From an uncultured Prevotella sp. (GTDB lineage Bacteria > Bacteroidota > Bacteroidia > Bacteroidales > Bacteroidaceae), in contig CALFIY010000106.1 in NCBI GenBank assembly GCA_937877595.1, positions 1-35,147 of the forward strand: a DNA stretch of 35,147 nt. Reading direction: 5' to 3'. Position 1 is the first letter of the stretch, and each line of letters starts with the position of its first letter. The notes under the pieces were generated by a model. It worked only from the letters and a program-made list of their open reading frames with translations. It searched no databases and was not told where the DNA came from. Positions 1-7,112 of this stretch are shown here, one piece after another. The translations under genes and the position numbers were made by a program.

Positions 1-779
1 ATGCGGACGACTTCGTCGATGTTTGCGAGACAGATGAGTAAGCCATCGAGGATATGGAGGCGGTCTTCGATTTTGCGAAGGTCGTATTCGTAACCTCGTT
101 TATATACCTCTTTTTCGTGGTCGATGTGGGCTTGAAGCATTTCTTTCCATGTGAATACTTTTGGAAAGCGGCCATTATCAAGCATTGTAAAGTTGATTGA
201 ATAATATGATTGGAGTGAAGTATTTTTGAATAGATATTTTAATACTTTGTTTGGGTTCGCGCGCTTCGTCAAATAGATTTTGATTAATGGGGTTTTACCT
301 GTGAGGTCGTTAAATCTGTCAACTCCTGGGTTTTCCTCTCCATTAATTATTTCTTCTAACTCGCCACAGATTGTGTTTGTGTAAACGCCATATGGGATTT
401 CAGTTACTACAAAACAATTTTCCTTTTTATCATAGTCTACTACGCTGCGCAACTTACAAGCGAAACCAAAGCCTTTTTTCGTTGAAGATTTAACTTCGTC
501 TTCATTTAATAATACTGCGCCCGTTGCGAAATCTGGTGCTATGTATATATCTTCAAAGTCACAGTCTGGATTCAGAAGCAGATATTCAAGTGCCTTATTC
601 ATTTCGCAGAGGTTGTACTGTGGAATAGAAGCCGCAAGACCGACTGCGATTCCCATGCTACCGTTACAGACATTATAGTATCCCTTAGTTGGTAATACAG
701 CAGGATATTGCTTAGTATTATCATAACTATCTTTCCATTCAGTAATGGTTTCTTTATCAATATCATTAAAATATATTTT
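1..779 (-). pseudogene. Type II topoisomerase subunit A (GyrA/ParC-like), internal fragment
   Basis: An open frame runs on the minus strand from about 779 off the left edge of the window. It carries a run that matches the GyrA/ParC/T4-gp52 breakage-reunion subunit: a DIDKET stretch, then PAVLPTKG and NGSMGIAVGLA, close to the family's PALLP and NGSSGIAVGMA. Further on come TKRANPNKVLKYLF and, near the edge, RLHILDGLL and IDEVVRI. The active-site tyrosine lies upstream in this family and is not in the fragment. The DNA is much more AT-rich than the core of the window, and the wording is unlike Bacteroidota GyrA, so a low-GC bacterium or a phage is the likely source. The fragment stops matching at the palindrome at 767-780, where a truB fragment starts on the other strand. 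I read this as an assembly join. Confidence 0.75.
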
Positions 780-780
780 A
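767..780. other. 14-bp perfect palindrome at a gene-fragment join
   Basis: TAAAATATATTTTA is its own reverse complement. Topoisomerase homology on the minus strand ends here and TruB homology on the plus strand begins here. A self-complementary A/T run is a natural place for an assembler to join two unrelated sequences. The exact breakpoint cannot be fixed closer than this block. Confidence 0.6.
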
Positions 781-1151
781 AAATTAAAACTACTGTTAGT
801 AAAGGAACATATATTAGAGCACTTATTAGAGATATTGGAAAGAAGTTGGATGTTCCTGCGGTTATGAATACTTTGGTTAGGACTAGAATAGGTAACTTTA
901 CAATTGATAAGAGTTATACATTAGATGATATTAATAATGGTAATTATGAACTTATTAATATCTTAGAGGCTTTTCCTAATATAGAAAGAATTAATGTTAA
1001 TAAAGATATCGCTTTTAAAGTTAGAAATGGTGTTATTTTAGATAAACTATTTGATAGTGATATGGCATTTATATTAGATAATGATAATAATTTATTAGCA
1101 TTATATAAAAATTTAGATAATAAATGTAGACCTTATAAGATGTTTATATAG
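768..1151 (+). pseudogene. truB: tRNA pseudouridine-55 synthase (TruB), C-terminal fragment
   Basis: The frame contains SKGTYIRALIRDIGKKLDVP and then LVRTRIGNF. These match the conserved SKGTYIRtLi.DiG..Lg and LrRtrvG.F region of TruB, which makes pseudouridine 55 in the T-loop of tRNA. The N-terminal half with the catalytic aspartate is absent, because the sequence upstream of about 768 belongs to another gene. The natural stop is present and overlaps a terminator hairpin. The codons are extremely AT-rich, and many residues are Ile, Asn, Lys and Asp, as in Mollicutes or AT-rich Bacilli. The open frame runs further upstream to 708, but those residues show no TruB similarity. Confidence 0.75.
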
Positions 1152-1160
1152 GTCTTTTTT
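1128..1160 (+). terminator. Intrinsic terminator overlapping the truB stop
   Basis: AGACCT at 1128-1133 pairs with AGGTCT at 1150-1155, and six T residues follow. The truB stop codon (1149-1151) lies inside the right arm. The stem is short (6 bp), as is common in AT-rich genomes. Confidence 0.55.
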
Positions 1161-1274
1161 GTTCTATATGTCGTAGTTTTCCCATAGGGATGCTTTTATA
1201 AAAACTATGGATAAAGATTTGAATCTACATCATTACATTTACTATTCATGAATGCATGTATATATTAGCAAATT

Positions 1275-1847
1275 TTGTTATGGATATATACTTATTTGAT
1301 GTTTTTTGATATAATATTGGTGAAAAAAAGAGATGATTATAATGAAACTTACTATACAGGCACCGACTATATACATTTCATTGTAGGCTCTATTGAAATC
1401 AATATAGATATATCAGGAAACTTTATTCTTACAAATGGTAAAACAAATAGTTATATAAGAGAATTAGAAGGTTCATATTCGTATTTATCATGGAATGGTA
1501 ATAATTTAGCATATAGTTCTTCATCTTCCAAACGTTATAAACATGGTATAAATGTGTTAAAAGATGAAAGTTTAAATCCTCACAAGTTATTAGAATTAAA
1601 GCCTGTTCAATTTATATATAATGAAGATGCAAAACTTCAATATAAAGATATGAAAGATCAGCTATTGCCTGGTTTTATAGCAGAAGAAGTAGCTGAAATA
1701 TATCCAAGTGCTGTAATACATAATACAGAGACAGGTGAAATAGAGTCATGGGACGAAAGAAGAATTATTCCAGGTATGTTAGCACTTATTCAAGAACAGC
1801 ACGAAAAGATTGAAGAGCAGACAGAACAGATAAAATCATTAGAAAAC
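1275..1847 (+). pseudogene. Tail-fibre-like protein with S74 chaperone domain, fused by a join
   Basis: The first ~190 residues of this frame are a phage tail-fibre or spike C-terminus. A beta-rich stretch (YYTGTDYIHF, SYLSWNGNNL) leads into the Peptidase_S74 intramolecular chaperone domain. That domain starts at SSSSSKRYKHGIN, continues through LELKPVQFIYN and GFIAEEVAEIYPSAV, and ends in a charged coiled coil (EQHEKIEEQTEQIKSLE). S74 domains help trimeric fibres fold and then cut themselves off at a conserved serine. The family normally ends with the coiled coil, and here it runs in frame straight into a glycosyltransferase at about 1848. The true start is uncertain: ATG 1275 is only the first in-frame ATG, and homology begins near 1353. 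The DNA is AT-rich, like the rest of the left end. Confidence 0.65.
1310..1315 (+). promoter_or_regulatory. Candidate sigma-70 type -10 box
   Basis: A perfect TATAAT stands before the tail-fibre-like gene. No good -35 box sits 17 bases upstream (1287-1292 is ATATAC), so this is weak evidence. It would suit a low-GC Firmicute, Mollicute or phage. The promoters in the core of the window are of a different type. Confidence 0.3.
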
Positions 1848-2780
1848 GACGTTGTGTTGCCTAATGGCTTTGACGATAGTTTTGTGCCTACGCCGTCAGC
1901 CAAGTTTGCCCGCAAGCGCAGAGCAGCGCGCCGCAAGTTGCTCAATGTTGCCTGCGCCCTTCTCGGCGAGCAGTTCGACGACGATACCCTTATCGTTTCT
2001 ACCTCCGGACGTTACGAATTCCGCAACAAGGGCATCGACGTTTTCCTTGAGGCAATGAATCGCCTGTTGCGCACACGCGAACTTAAGAAGAAGGTTGTTG
2101 CCTTCATCGAAGTGCCCGGATGGGTGGGCGAACCGCGCAAGGACTTGCAGCAGCGCCTTCGCGAAGTTGAGACGACAGGTGCCTGCGCTTCTTCCGGCCC
2201 GCTCGAAGTTCCCCAGATTACCCACTGGCTTCACAACATGAGCCACGACAATGTCCTTGGCATGATGAAGTATTACGATATGCACAATCGTCCCGAAGAC
2301 AATGTCAAGGTTATCTTCCTTCCCTGCTATCTTGACGGCAAGGATGGCATTATAAATATGAGTTACTACGACGTAGTGCTCGGCAATGACCTTTGCATTT
2401 ATCCCTCTTACTACGAGCCGTGGGGCTATACTCCGCTTGAGGCCGTCGCCTTCCATGTGCCCTGCATCACAACTGATCTCGCCGGCTTCGGCTTGTGGGC
2501 AAACGGTGTGTTTGGCCATGACTGCGAACTTGAGGACGGCGTCAAGGTAATCCATCGCACTGATTATAACTACAGTGAGGTTGCCGATAATATCAAGGAC
2601 ACCGTTGCCCGCTTCTCAGGATTTAGCAAGAAGCAGATCGACGAGTGCCGCAAGCACGCTGGCGCTCTCTCCAAGAAAGCCCTGTGGAGCGAGTTTATCC
2701 ATTACTATTATGAGGCTTACGACATAGCCCTGCGCAAAGCAGAGCAGCGCGCCACGATACCGTTCAATCCGCTGTCGTAG
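1848..2780 (+). pseudogene. Glycogen synthase (GT3-like), C-terminal part
   Basis: From PNGFDDSFVP onward the frame matches the Bacteroidota glycogen/starch synthase family related to GT3, which extends alpha-1,4-glucan chains from a nucleotide-glucose donor in the cytoplasm. SGRYEFRNKGIDVFLEAM and YYEPWGYTPLEAVAF are present; the two glutamates of the latter form the E-x7-E motif of retaining glycosyltransferases. About 309 residues remain of an expected ~550, so the N-terminal half is missing. Base composition changes sharply at about 1850 and stays at the core value from there on. The next gene is a glycogen phosphorylase, so the genomic context supports the call. The loss of the 5' half looks like an assembly join, not a natural fusion to the phage S74 domain. 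Confidence 0.85.
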
Positions 2781-2785
2781 GGAAA

Positions 2786-2866
2786 CCCCGTAATAACGAA
2801 TCCCGTAATAACGATATCCCGTAATAACGACATCCCGTAATAACGTAATAACGAAATAACGAAAAA
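2786..2866. repeat. Short tandem repeats of CCCGTAATAACGA type
   Basis: The gap between glycogen synthase and glgP holds CCCGTAATAACGA at 2787, 2802 and 2818, a slightly shorter copy at 2834, then TAATAACGA and AATAACGAA without the CCCG head. Spacing is 15-16 bases at first and then shrinks to 9. Related degenerate runs occur at 6789-6845 and 12330-12362. No TAnnTTTG promoter is visible here, so glgP is probably read from upstream and the repeats would be transcribed. Confidence 0.8.
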
Positions 2867-2887
2867 ACTCTTTTTAAACATTGTTAT

Positions 2888-5458
2888 ATGAAGATTAAAG
2901 CCGATTATGCAAATGCTCCGCAGTGGAAGGAGTTGACCGTCAAGTCAAGCCTGCCTGCTGAGTTAAAATGTTTGGACGAAATTGCCCACAATATGTGGTG
3001 GGTCTGGAACTATGAGGCTCGCGACCTTTTCCGCGACCTTGACCCTCAACTTTACCACGAGGTTAAGCACAATCCCGTGATGCTGCTTGAGCGCATGAGC
3101 CTCCAGCGCAAGGAAGAAATCGTTAAAGACAAGGCGCTGATGAAGCGTATCAAGTCAGTCTACGAACTTTTCCGCAACTACGTAGACGTTAAGCCCGACA
3201 GCAAGCGCCCGTCTGTGGCCTACTTCTGCATGGAGTATGGCATCCACTCTGCCCTGAAGATTTATTCTGGCGGTCTGGGCATGCTGGCAGGCGACTATGT
3301 CAAGGAGGCCAGCGACTCCAATGTCGACATGTGCGCCGTAGGTTTACTGTATCGCTTTGGCTATTTCACCCAGAGCCTCTCTATCGACGGTCAGCAGATT
3401 GCCAACTACGAGAGCCAGAACTTTGCCTCGCTTCCTGTTGAGCGCCAACTCGACAAGGACGGCAATCCTATGGTTATCGACGTTCCCTATACCAATTATC
3501 AGGTTCATGCCTATGTTTGGCGTGTCAATGTAGGTCGTGTAAAACTCTACCTGCTCGATACCGACAACGAAATGAACTCTGAGTTCGACAAGCCCATCAC
3601 CCACGCCCTTTACGGTGGTGACTGGGAGAACCGCCTTAAGCAGGAGATACTTCTTGGCATCGGTGGTATGCTGCTGCTCAAGAAACTGGGCATCAAGAAG
3701 GACATCTACCACTGCAATGAGGGACATGCTGCCCTCTGCAACCTGCAGCGCCTTGTTGACTACATCGAGGAAGACCACCTCACCTTCAACCAGGCTCTTG
3801 AACTCGTGCGTGCCAGCGGTCTCTACACTGTCCACACACCTGTTCCCGCCGGCCACGACTATTTCGACGAGGGTCTGTTCGGCAAGTACATGGGTGCCTA
3901 CCCACAGAAACTCGGCATCTCCTGGGATGAGTTTATCGGCATGGGCCGCACCAATCCTGAAGACCACAACGAGAAGTTCTGCATGTCAACCTTTGCCTGC
4001 AACACCTGTCAGGAGGTCAATGGCGTGTCGATGCTCCACGGCTGGGTGTCGCAGAAGATGTTTGCACCCATCTGGAACGGCTACTATCCCGAAGAAAACC
4101 ATGTTGGCTACGTTACCAACGGTGTCCACTTCCCCACATGGGCTGCTACAGAGTGGCGCAAGGTCTATGCCAAGTATTTCGACGCAAGCCACATGAGCGA
4201 CCAGTCAAACGAAGAGATTTGGCACGGCATCTACAACGTTAGCGACGAAGAGGTTTGGGCTACACGCATGGCTCTTAAGCAGAAACTCTTCGACTACATC
4301 AAGGAGCAGTTCCGCGAGACATGGCTCAAAAATCAGGGCGACCCCTCGCGCGTCGTTTCGCTGTTGGATAAGATGAACCCCAACGCTCTGGTCATCGGCT
4401 TCTGCCGTCGTTTCGCCACCTACAAGCGCGCTCACCTGTTGTTCACCGACCTTGAGCGTCTTTCCAGGATTGTCAACGATGCAGAGCATCCCGTTATCTT
4501 CCTCTTTGCTGGTAAGGCACATCCTGCCGACGGTGCCGGACAGGGACTTATCAAGAAGATCTACGAGATTTCACAGCGTCCTGAGTTCCTTGGCAAGATT
4601 ATCTTCCTCGAGGACTACGACTTCCTGCTTGCCCGTCGCCTTGTTTCGGGCGTTGATATCTGGATGAATACTCCTACACGTCCGTTGGAGGCTTCCGGTA
4701 CGTCTGGCGAGAAGGCCGAGATGAATGGTGTTGTCAATCTTTCGGTTAAAGACGGATGGTGGCTTGAAGGCTATCGCGAAGGCGCTGGCTGGGCACTTAC
4801 TGAGAAGCGTACTTATCAGAACCAGGGCTATCAGGATCAACTCGATGCCGCAACTATCTACGGTCTGCTTGAAAACGAGATAGTTCCTCTCTACTATAAG
4901 AAGAACAAGAAGGGCATTTCAGAGGGCTGGATAAAGGTTATCAAGAATTCCATCGCCCAGATTGCTCCTCACTACACAATGAAGCGCCAACTCGACGACT
5001 ACTATTCTAAGTTCTACGAGAAGCAGGCCAAGCGCTTCAAGGAGATTTCCAAGGACAACTACAAACTTGCCAAGGATATCGCCCAGTGGAAGGAGGCTGT
5101 TGCAGAGCGTTGGGATGCCATCAATGTTGTCAGCGCCGAGTGGGATTTTCCTGTCACAGGCTGTGATACAGGTACCAAGTACACCCTGCGCTACGTCATC
5201 AACGAGCAGGGCCTTGACGATGCTGTCGGACTGGAGAAGGTCAACATCCTCGTCAACAAGGACGGCGAGGAGCGCATCTTCTCTATCGAGCCGCTTAAAT
5301 TCGTCGGCCGCGAGGGCAACAACTACACCTTCGAGGCTACGCTTGCTCCTAAGCAGGCTGGTCAGTACAAGAGCGCCGTCCGCATGTATCCTAAGAACAA
5401 GAACCTGCCTCACCGTCAGGACTTCTGCTATGTAAAATGGATTGAACTGCCACAGTAA
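2888..5458 (+). CDS. glgP: Alpha-glucan (glycogen) phosphorylase, GT35
   Basis: This 856-residue enzyme releases glucose-1-phosphate from glycogen using phosphate and pyridoxal phosphate, in the cytoplasm. It is the short alpha-glucan phosphorylase type that opens with a DUF3417 segment (residues ~10-110, including HNMWWVWN). CMEYGIHSALKIYSGGLGMLAGDY and FCRRFATYKRAHL mark the glycosyltransferase core. The PLP-binding lysine is K609 in EASGTSGEKAEMNG; the usual sequence is GTSGMKA, so Glu replaces Met just before the lysine. An extra ~100-residue C-terminal beta domain follows. It lies 107 bases after glycogen synthase and ends at a strong terminator, giving a synthesis/breakdown pair for glycogen turnover. 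Start 2888 is the first ATG after the repeat block and matches the family N-terminus. Confidence 0.95.
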   Translation: MKIKADYANAPQWKELTVKSSLPAELKCLDEIAHNMWWVWNYEARDLFRDLDPQLYHEVKHNPVMLLERMSLQRKEEIVKDKALMKRIKSVYELFRNYVDVKPDSKRPSVAYFCMEYGIHSALKIYSGGLGMLAGDYVKEASDSNVDMCAVGLLYRFGYFTQSLSIDGQQIANYESQNFASLPVERQLDKDGNPMVIDVPYTNYQVHAYVWRVNVGRVKLYLLDTDNEMNSEFDKPITHALYGGDWENRLKQEILLGIGGMLLLKKLGIKKDIYHCNEGHAALCNLQRLVDYIEEDHLTFNQALELVRASGLYTVHTPVPAGHDYFDEGLFGKYMGAYPQKLGISWDEFIGMGRTNPEDHNEKFCMSTFACNTCQEVNGVSMLHGWVSQKMFAPIWNGYYPEENHVGYVTNGVHFPTWAATEWRKVYAKYFDASHMSDQSNEEIWHGIYNVSDEEVWATRMALKQKLFDYIKEQFRETWLKNQGDPSRVVSLLDKMNPNALVIGFCRRFATYKRAHLLFTDLERLSRIVNDAEHPVIFLFAGKAHPADGAGQGLIKKIYEISQRPEFLGKIIFLEDYDFLLARRLVSGVDIWMNTPTRPLEASGTSGEKAEMNGVVNLSVKDGWWLEGYREGAGWALTEKRTYQNQGYQDQLDAATIYGLLENEIVPLYYKKNKKGISEGWIKVIKNSIAQIAPHYTMKRQLDDYYSKFYEKQAKRFKEISKDNYKLAKDIAQWKEAVAERWDAINVVSAEWDFPVTGCDTGTKYTLRYVINEQGLDDAVGLEKVNILVNKDGEERIFSIEPLKFVGREGNNYTFEATLAPKQAGQYKSAVRMYPKNKNLPHRQDFCYVKWIELPQ

Positions 5459-5480
5459 TGCCGCAGTTTACATAAAGCGA

Positions 5481-5515
5481 AGAATGTTTCTCCCGCGGGA
5501 GAAACATTCTTTTTT
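5481..5515 (+). terminator. Strong intrinsic terminator after glgP
   Basis: AGAATGTTTCTCCCG pairs with CGGGAGAAACATTCT without a mismatch (5481-5510), and six T residues follow. The palindrome is symmetrical, so it could also stop minus-strand transcripts, but the T run favours the plus strand. It separates glgP from the convergent lipoprotein gene. Confidence 0.9.
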
Positions 5516-5524
5516 CTTGTGTCC

Positions 5525-6028
5525 TTATCTTGTCAGTTCGTATTCCTTTACCTTGCGCAGGCCGCTCACTCTGAGATAGGTCCCTTTCGTGGCGGTGATG
5601 TAGATTTGCCTGTTCCACAGTTGTGGATTATCCTCCAGGTTCAGTGCGGCGCGTATTTTCTTGCTGCAGTCCGTCAGGCAAACCGGCATCACTTCGTCGT
5701 CATATATCACCACGCTTCCGTCGGCCGGAAAGTCGGCCAGCACTATTGCCGTACTGCCCGTGAACGGGCTCGTATGGTCGAAGTTGCTCATGCTGCGTGT
5801 CGTTGATCCGACGATATAGGCTTTTATGCACACCTCGCTGCCGTCCTCCATCTGCAGTACCTCGGCCACGCTCTTTGCGCGCGCCTTCTCTATGGTGCTG
5901 ACAGCATGTGTTGTCGCTGCAGGCTCCTGCGCGTCGTCGTCCTCTATTATTTCTTTCTCGCATGCCGTCAGCACCAGCAGCAGTGCTACCAGCGCCAAAA
6001 GCATTGAGAGTGATTTCTTTCTCGTCAT
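5525..6028 (-). CDS. Lipoprotein, DUF6359-like
   Basis: A 167-residue secreted protein. A short basic head and hydrophobic stretch end in the lipobox LTAC, so the mature protein should be lipid-anchored at Cys23 with an acidic tether (EKEIIEDDD). The rest resembles the DUF6359 OB-fold-like domain of Bacteroidota surface proteins: KAYIVGSTT, a region around FTGSTAIVLADFP, LTDCSKKIRAALNLEDNP, and a final TYLRVSGLRKVKEYEL. I recognise the family only from this pattern. Its start codon overlaps the stop of the upstream four-helix-bundle gene by four bases (ATGA at 6025-6028), so the two are translationally coupled. Function is unknown; such domains are usually small-ligand or nucleic-acid-binding barrels. 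Confidence 0.75.
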   Translation of the reverse strand: MTRKKSLSMLLALVALLLVLTACEKEIIEDDDAQEPAATTHAVSTIEKARAKSVAEVLQMEDGSEVCIKAYIVGSTTRSMSNFDHTSPFTGSTAIVLADFPADGSVVIYDDEVMPVCLTDCSKKIRAALNLEDNPQLWNRQIYITATKGTYLRVSGLRKVKEYELTR

Positions 6029-6768
6029 CTCGTTATCTTCATCGTCCCGTTACATTCCGGGTATCTTGTGCAACTCCAGAACTCCTTGCCCGAGTTGATG
6101 CCTTTCCTTGCCATTCGTTTTATCATTGGCTTTCCGCATTGGGGGCAGAGAGGAGCGTTGTCTTCCGTGCTTTGCTGTGTGCGGTAGGCCAGGCGCTCGG
6201 CAGTGAGCCCCTCCGTAAATCCGCCTTCCGCCTTGAAAGTCTCAAGTTGGTGCTCTATGTGACGCGTTATCATCAGGATAAGCCGATTGCAGAGCACCAG
6301 CAGACAGTTCGCTGCCACACAGGAGTCTGTGCCGCCCAGCCAGTGGTCAAACTTATGCTTCTGAGCTAGGATGTGAATACTGCTCTGGTGCTGAATGTCG
6401 TCGTTGTATGTCGGGCGGTCAAGCGGCATGTTGCAAACCGCTTGATATTCAGCAGAGCGCACAGACCATGGAATGTTCTCCTGTCGCAAAAGCCAGTTAA
6501 GATAGTCGTTGGCAAGTTCGGCAAGACTGGCACGGGCCACGTCGGTGAGTTTCATTTCCGTCTCCCTCGATGTGGAATGGCGCGAGTTGCCCTCAGCGAT
6601 GTTGGCAGGAGCAGAGCGCGCCGCCTGTGTCATCTGGTCAAACTGGCGTCCGCAGGGATCGTTCGTGTGGTTCAAGTAGCGCACGCAAAAGTCTTGCGTT
6701 GCCAGTTGTATCACGTTAGCGAACACCCATGTGTCCAGCCAGTAATAACCGAAGCGATGTATTTCCAT
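6025..6768 (-). CDS. Four-helix-bundle protein with C-terminal zinc ribbon
   Basis: The N-terminal ~130 residues belong to the S23/IVP four-helix-bundle family (DPCGRQFDQMTQAARSAPANIAEG, then LTDVARASLAELANDYLNWL). The middle is a further helical segment. The last ~40 residues form a topoisomerase-type zinc ribbon with CPQCGKPM and, after a basic loop, FWSCTRYPECNG: four cysteines in C-x2-C ... C-x5-C spacing. This fits the 'four helix bundle suffix domain' proteins of Bacteroidota. S23 family members bind RNA or partner proteins, and zinc ribbons of this kind bind DNA, so a nucleic-acid role is reasonable but not shown. It has its own promoter (6861-6892) and an ~85-base leader full of CGTTA repeats, and is coupled to the downstream lipoprotein. 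Confidence 0.8.
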   Translation of the reverse strand: MEIHRFGYYWLDTWVFANVIQLATQDFCVRYLNHTNDPCGRQFDQMTQAARSAPANIAEGNSRHSTSRETEMKLTDVARASLAELANDYLNWLLRQENIPWSVRSAEYQAVCNMPLDRPTYNDDIQHQSSIHILAQKHKFDHWLGGTDSCVAANCLLVLCNRLILMITRHIEHQLETFKAEGGFTEGLTAERLAYRTQQSTEDNAPLCPQCGKPMIKRMARKGINSGKEFWSCTRYPECNGTMKITR

Positions 6769-6788
6769 AGTGAAAATTTTTTTAAAAA

Positions 6789-6845
6789 ATCGTTATCTCG
6801 TAATGCCGTTATCTCGTCATTTCGTTATCACGTAATGCCGTTGTT
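6789..6845. repeat. Degenerate CGTTAT/CGTAAT repeats in a 5' leader
   Basis: CGTTATCTCGTAATGC occurs at 6791 and, as CGTTATCACGTAATGC, at 6825, with CGTTATCTCGTCATTT between. The unit is the reverse complement of the TAATAACG motif seen at 2786-2866. The block lies between the predicted transcription start (~6855) and the ATG of the four-helix-bundle gene, so it would be in the mRNA. Confidence 0.7.
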
Positions 6846-6860
6846 TCGTCTTTCCGCCTG

Positions 6861-6892
6861 CAAATATAATAAAAAAGCCGCCGCCCGGCAAA
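6861..6892 (-). promoter_or_regulatory. Bacteroidota promoter for the four-helix-bundle gene
   Basis: On the minus strand TTTG (6892-6889), a 20-base spacer and TATATTTG (6868-6861) match the Bacteroidota -33/-7 consensus. The -33 TTTG forms part of the loop of the upstream gene's terminator and the spacer contains its U-tract. Confidence 0.65.
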
Positions 6893-6902
6893 GGGCAGCG
6901 AC
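6871..6902 (-). terminator. Terminator for the 52-residue peptide gene
   Basis: Read on the minus strand, 6902-6893 pairs with 6886-6877 over ten base pairs, two of them G-U, and six U residues follow. On the plus strand those two pairs would be C/A mismatches, so the hairpin is built for minus-strand RNA. It ends the 8909-to-6927 transcript. Confidence 0.8.
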
Positions 6903-6926
6903 TTTTCTTGCTTATTGAAATGTTGC

Positions 6927-7085
6927 TTAGTCTTCAAAGAAAATTAATTCTGGTGCAAGCACAGGGTCGCTCGACTCGAAGTCGCCGCCGTCTAATGTTG
7001 GCGCATCACCAGAGCCAGCCAGCAGTTGGCCGCAGGCTTTCAGCACTATCTCGTCTGTAGTTGGAATGATATATGTCTTTTTCAT
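6927..7085 (-). CDS. Small 52-residue protein, unknown function
   Basis: The frame starts MKKTYIIPTTDEIVLKACGQ and continues LLAGSGDAPTLDGG, ending in an acidic/hydrophobic tail (LAPELIFFED). It is not a signal peptide: there is no hydrophobic core. The layout (MKK-x-Y-x-x-P, a middle LLAGS, then a Gly/Asp-rich part) resembles short Prevotella proteins that I have seen annotated as hypothetical. It lies 27 bases after the secreted Ig-like protein and before a terminator, so it is the last gene of that transcript. It is too short for many gene finders. The function is not known. One possibility is a peptide precursor cut near the LLAGSG site, but no processing enzyme is visible nearby. Confidence 0.65.
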   Translation of the reverse strand: MKKTYIIPTTDEIVLKACGQLLAGSGDAPTLDGGDFESSDPVLAPELIFFED

Positions 7086-7112
7086 AAAAGTATGCTCTTT
7101 AATGATTAATAT

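Noticed and set aside
2786..2866. CRISPR-like look of the TAATAACG array
   Set aside because: The units are 9-16 bases with no unique spacers of constant length, and no cas genes are present.
6025..6768. Possible accessory protein (Avd-like) of a diversity-generating retroelement
   Set aside because: Avd is also an S23-type four-helix bundle, but there is no reverse transcriptase, template repeat or variable repeat in the window, and this protein has a zinc-ribbon suffix instead.
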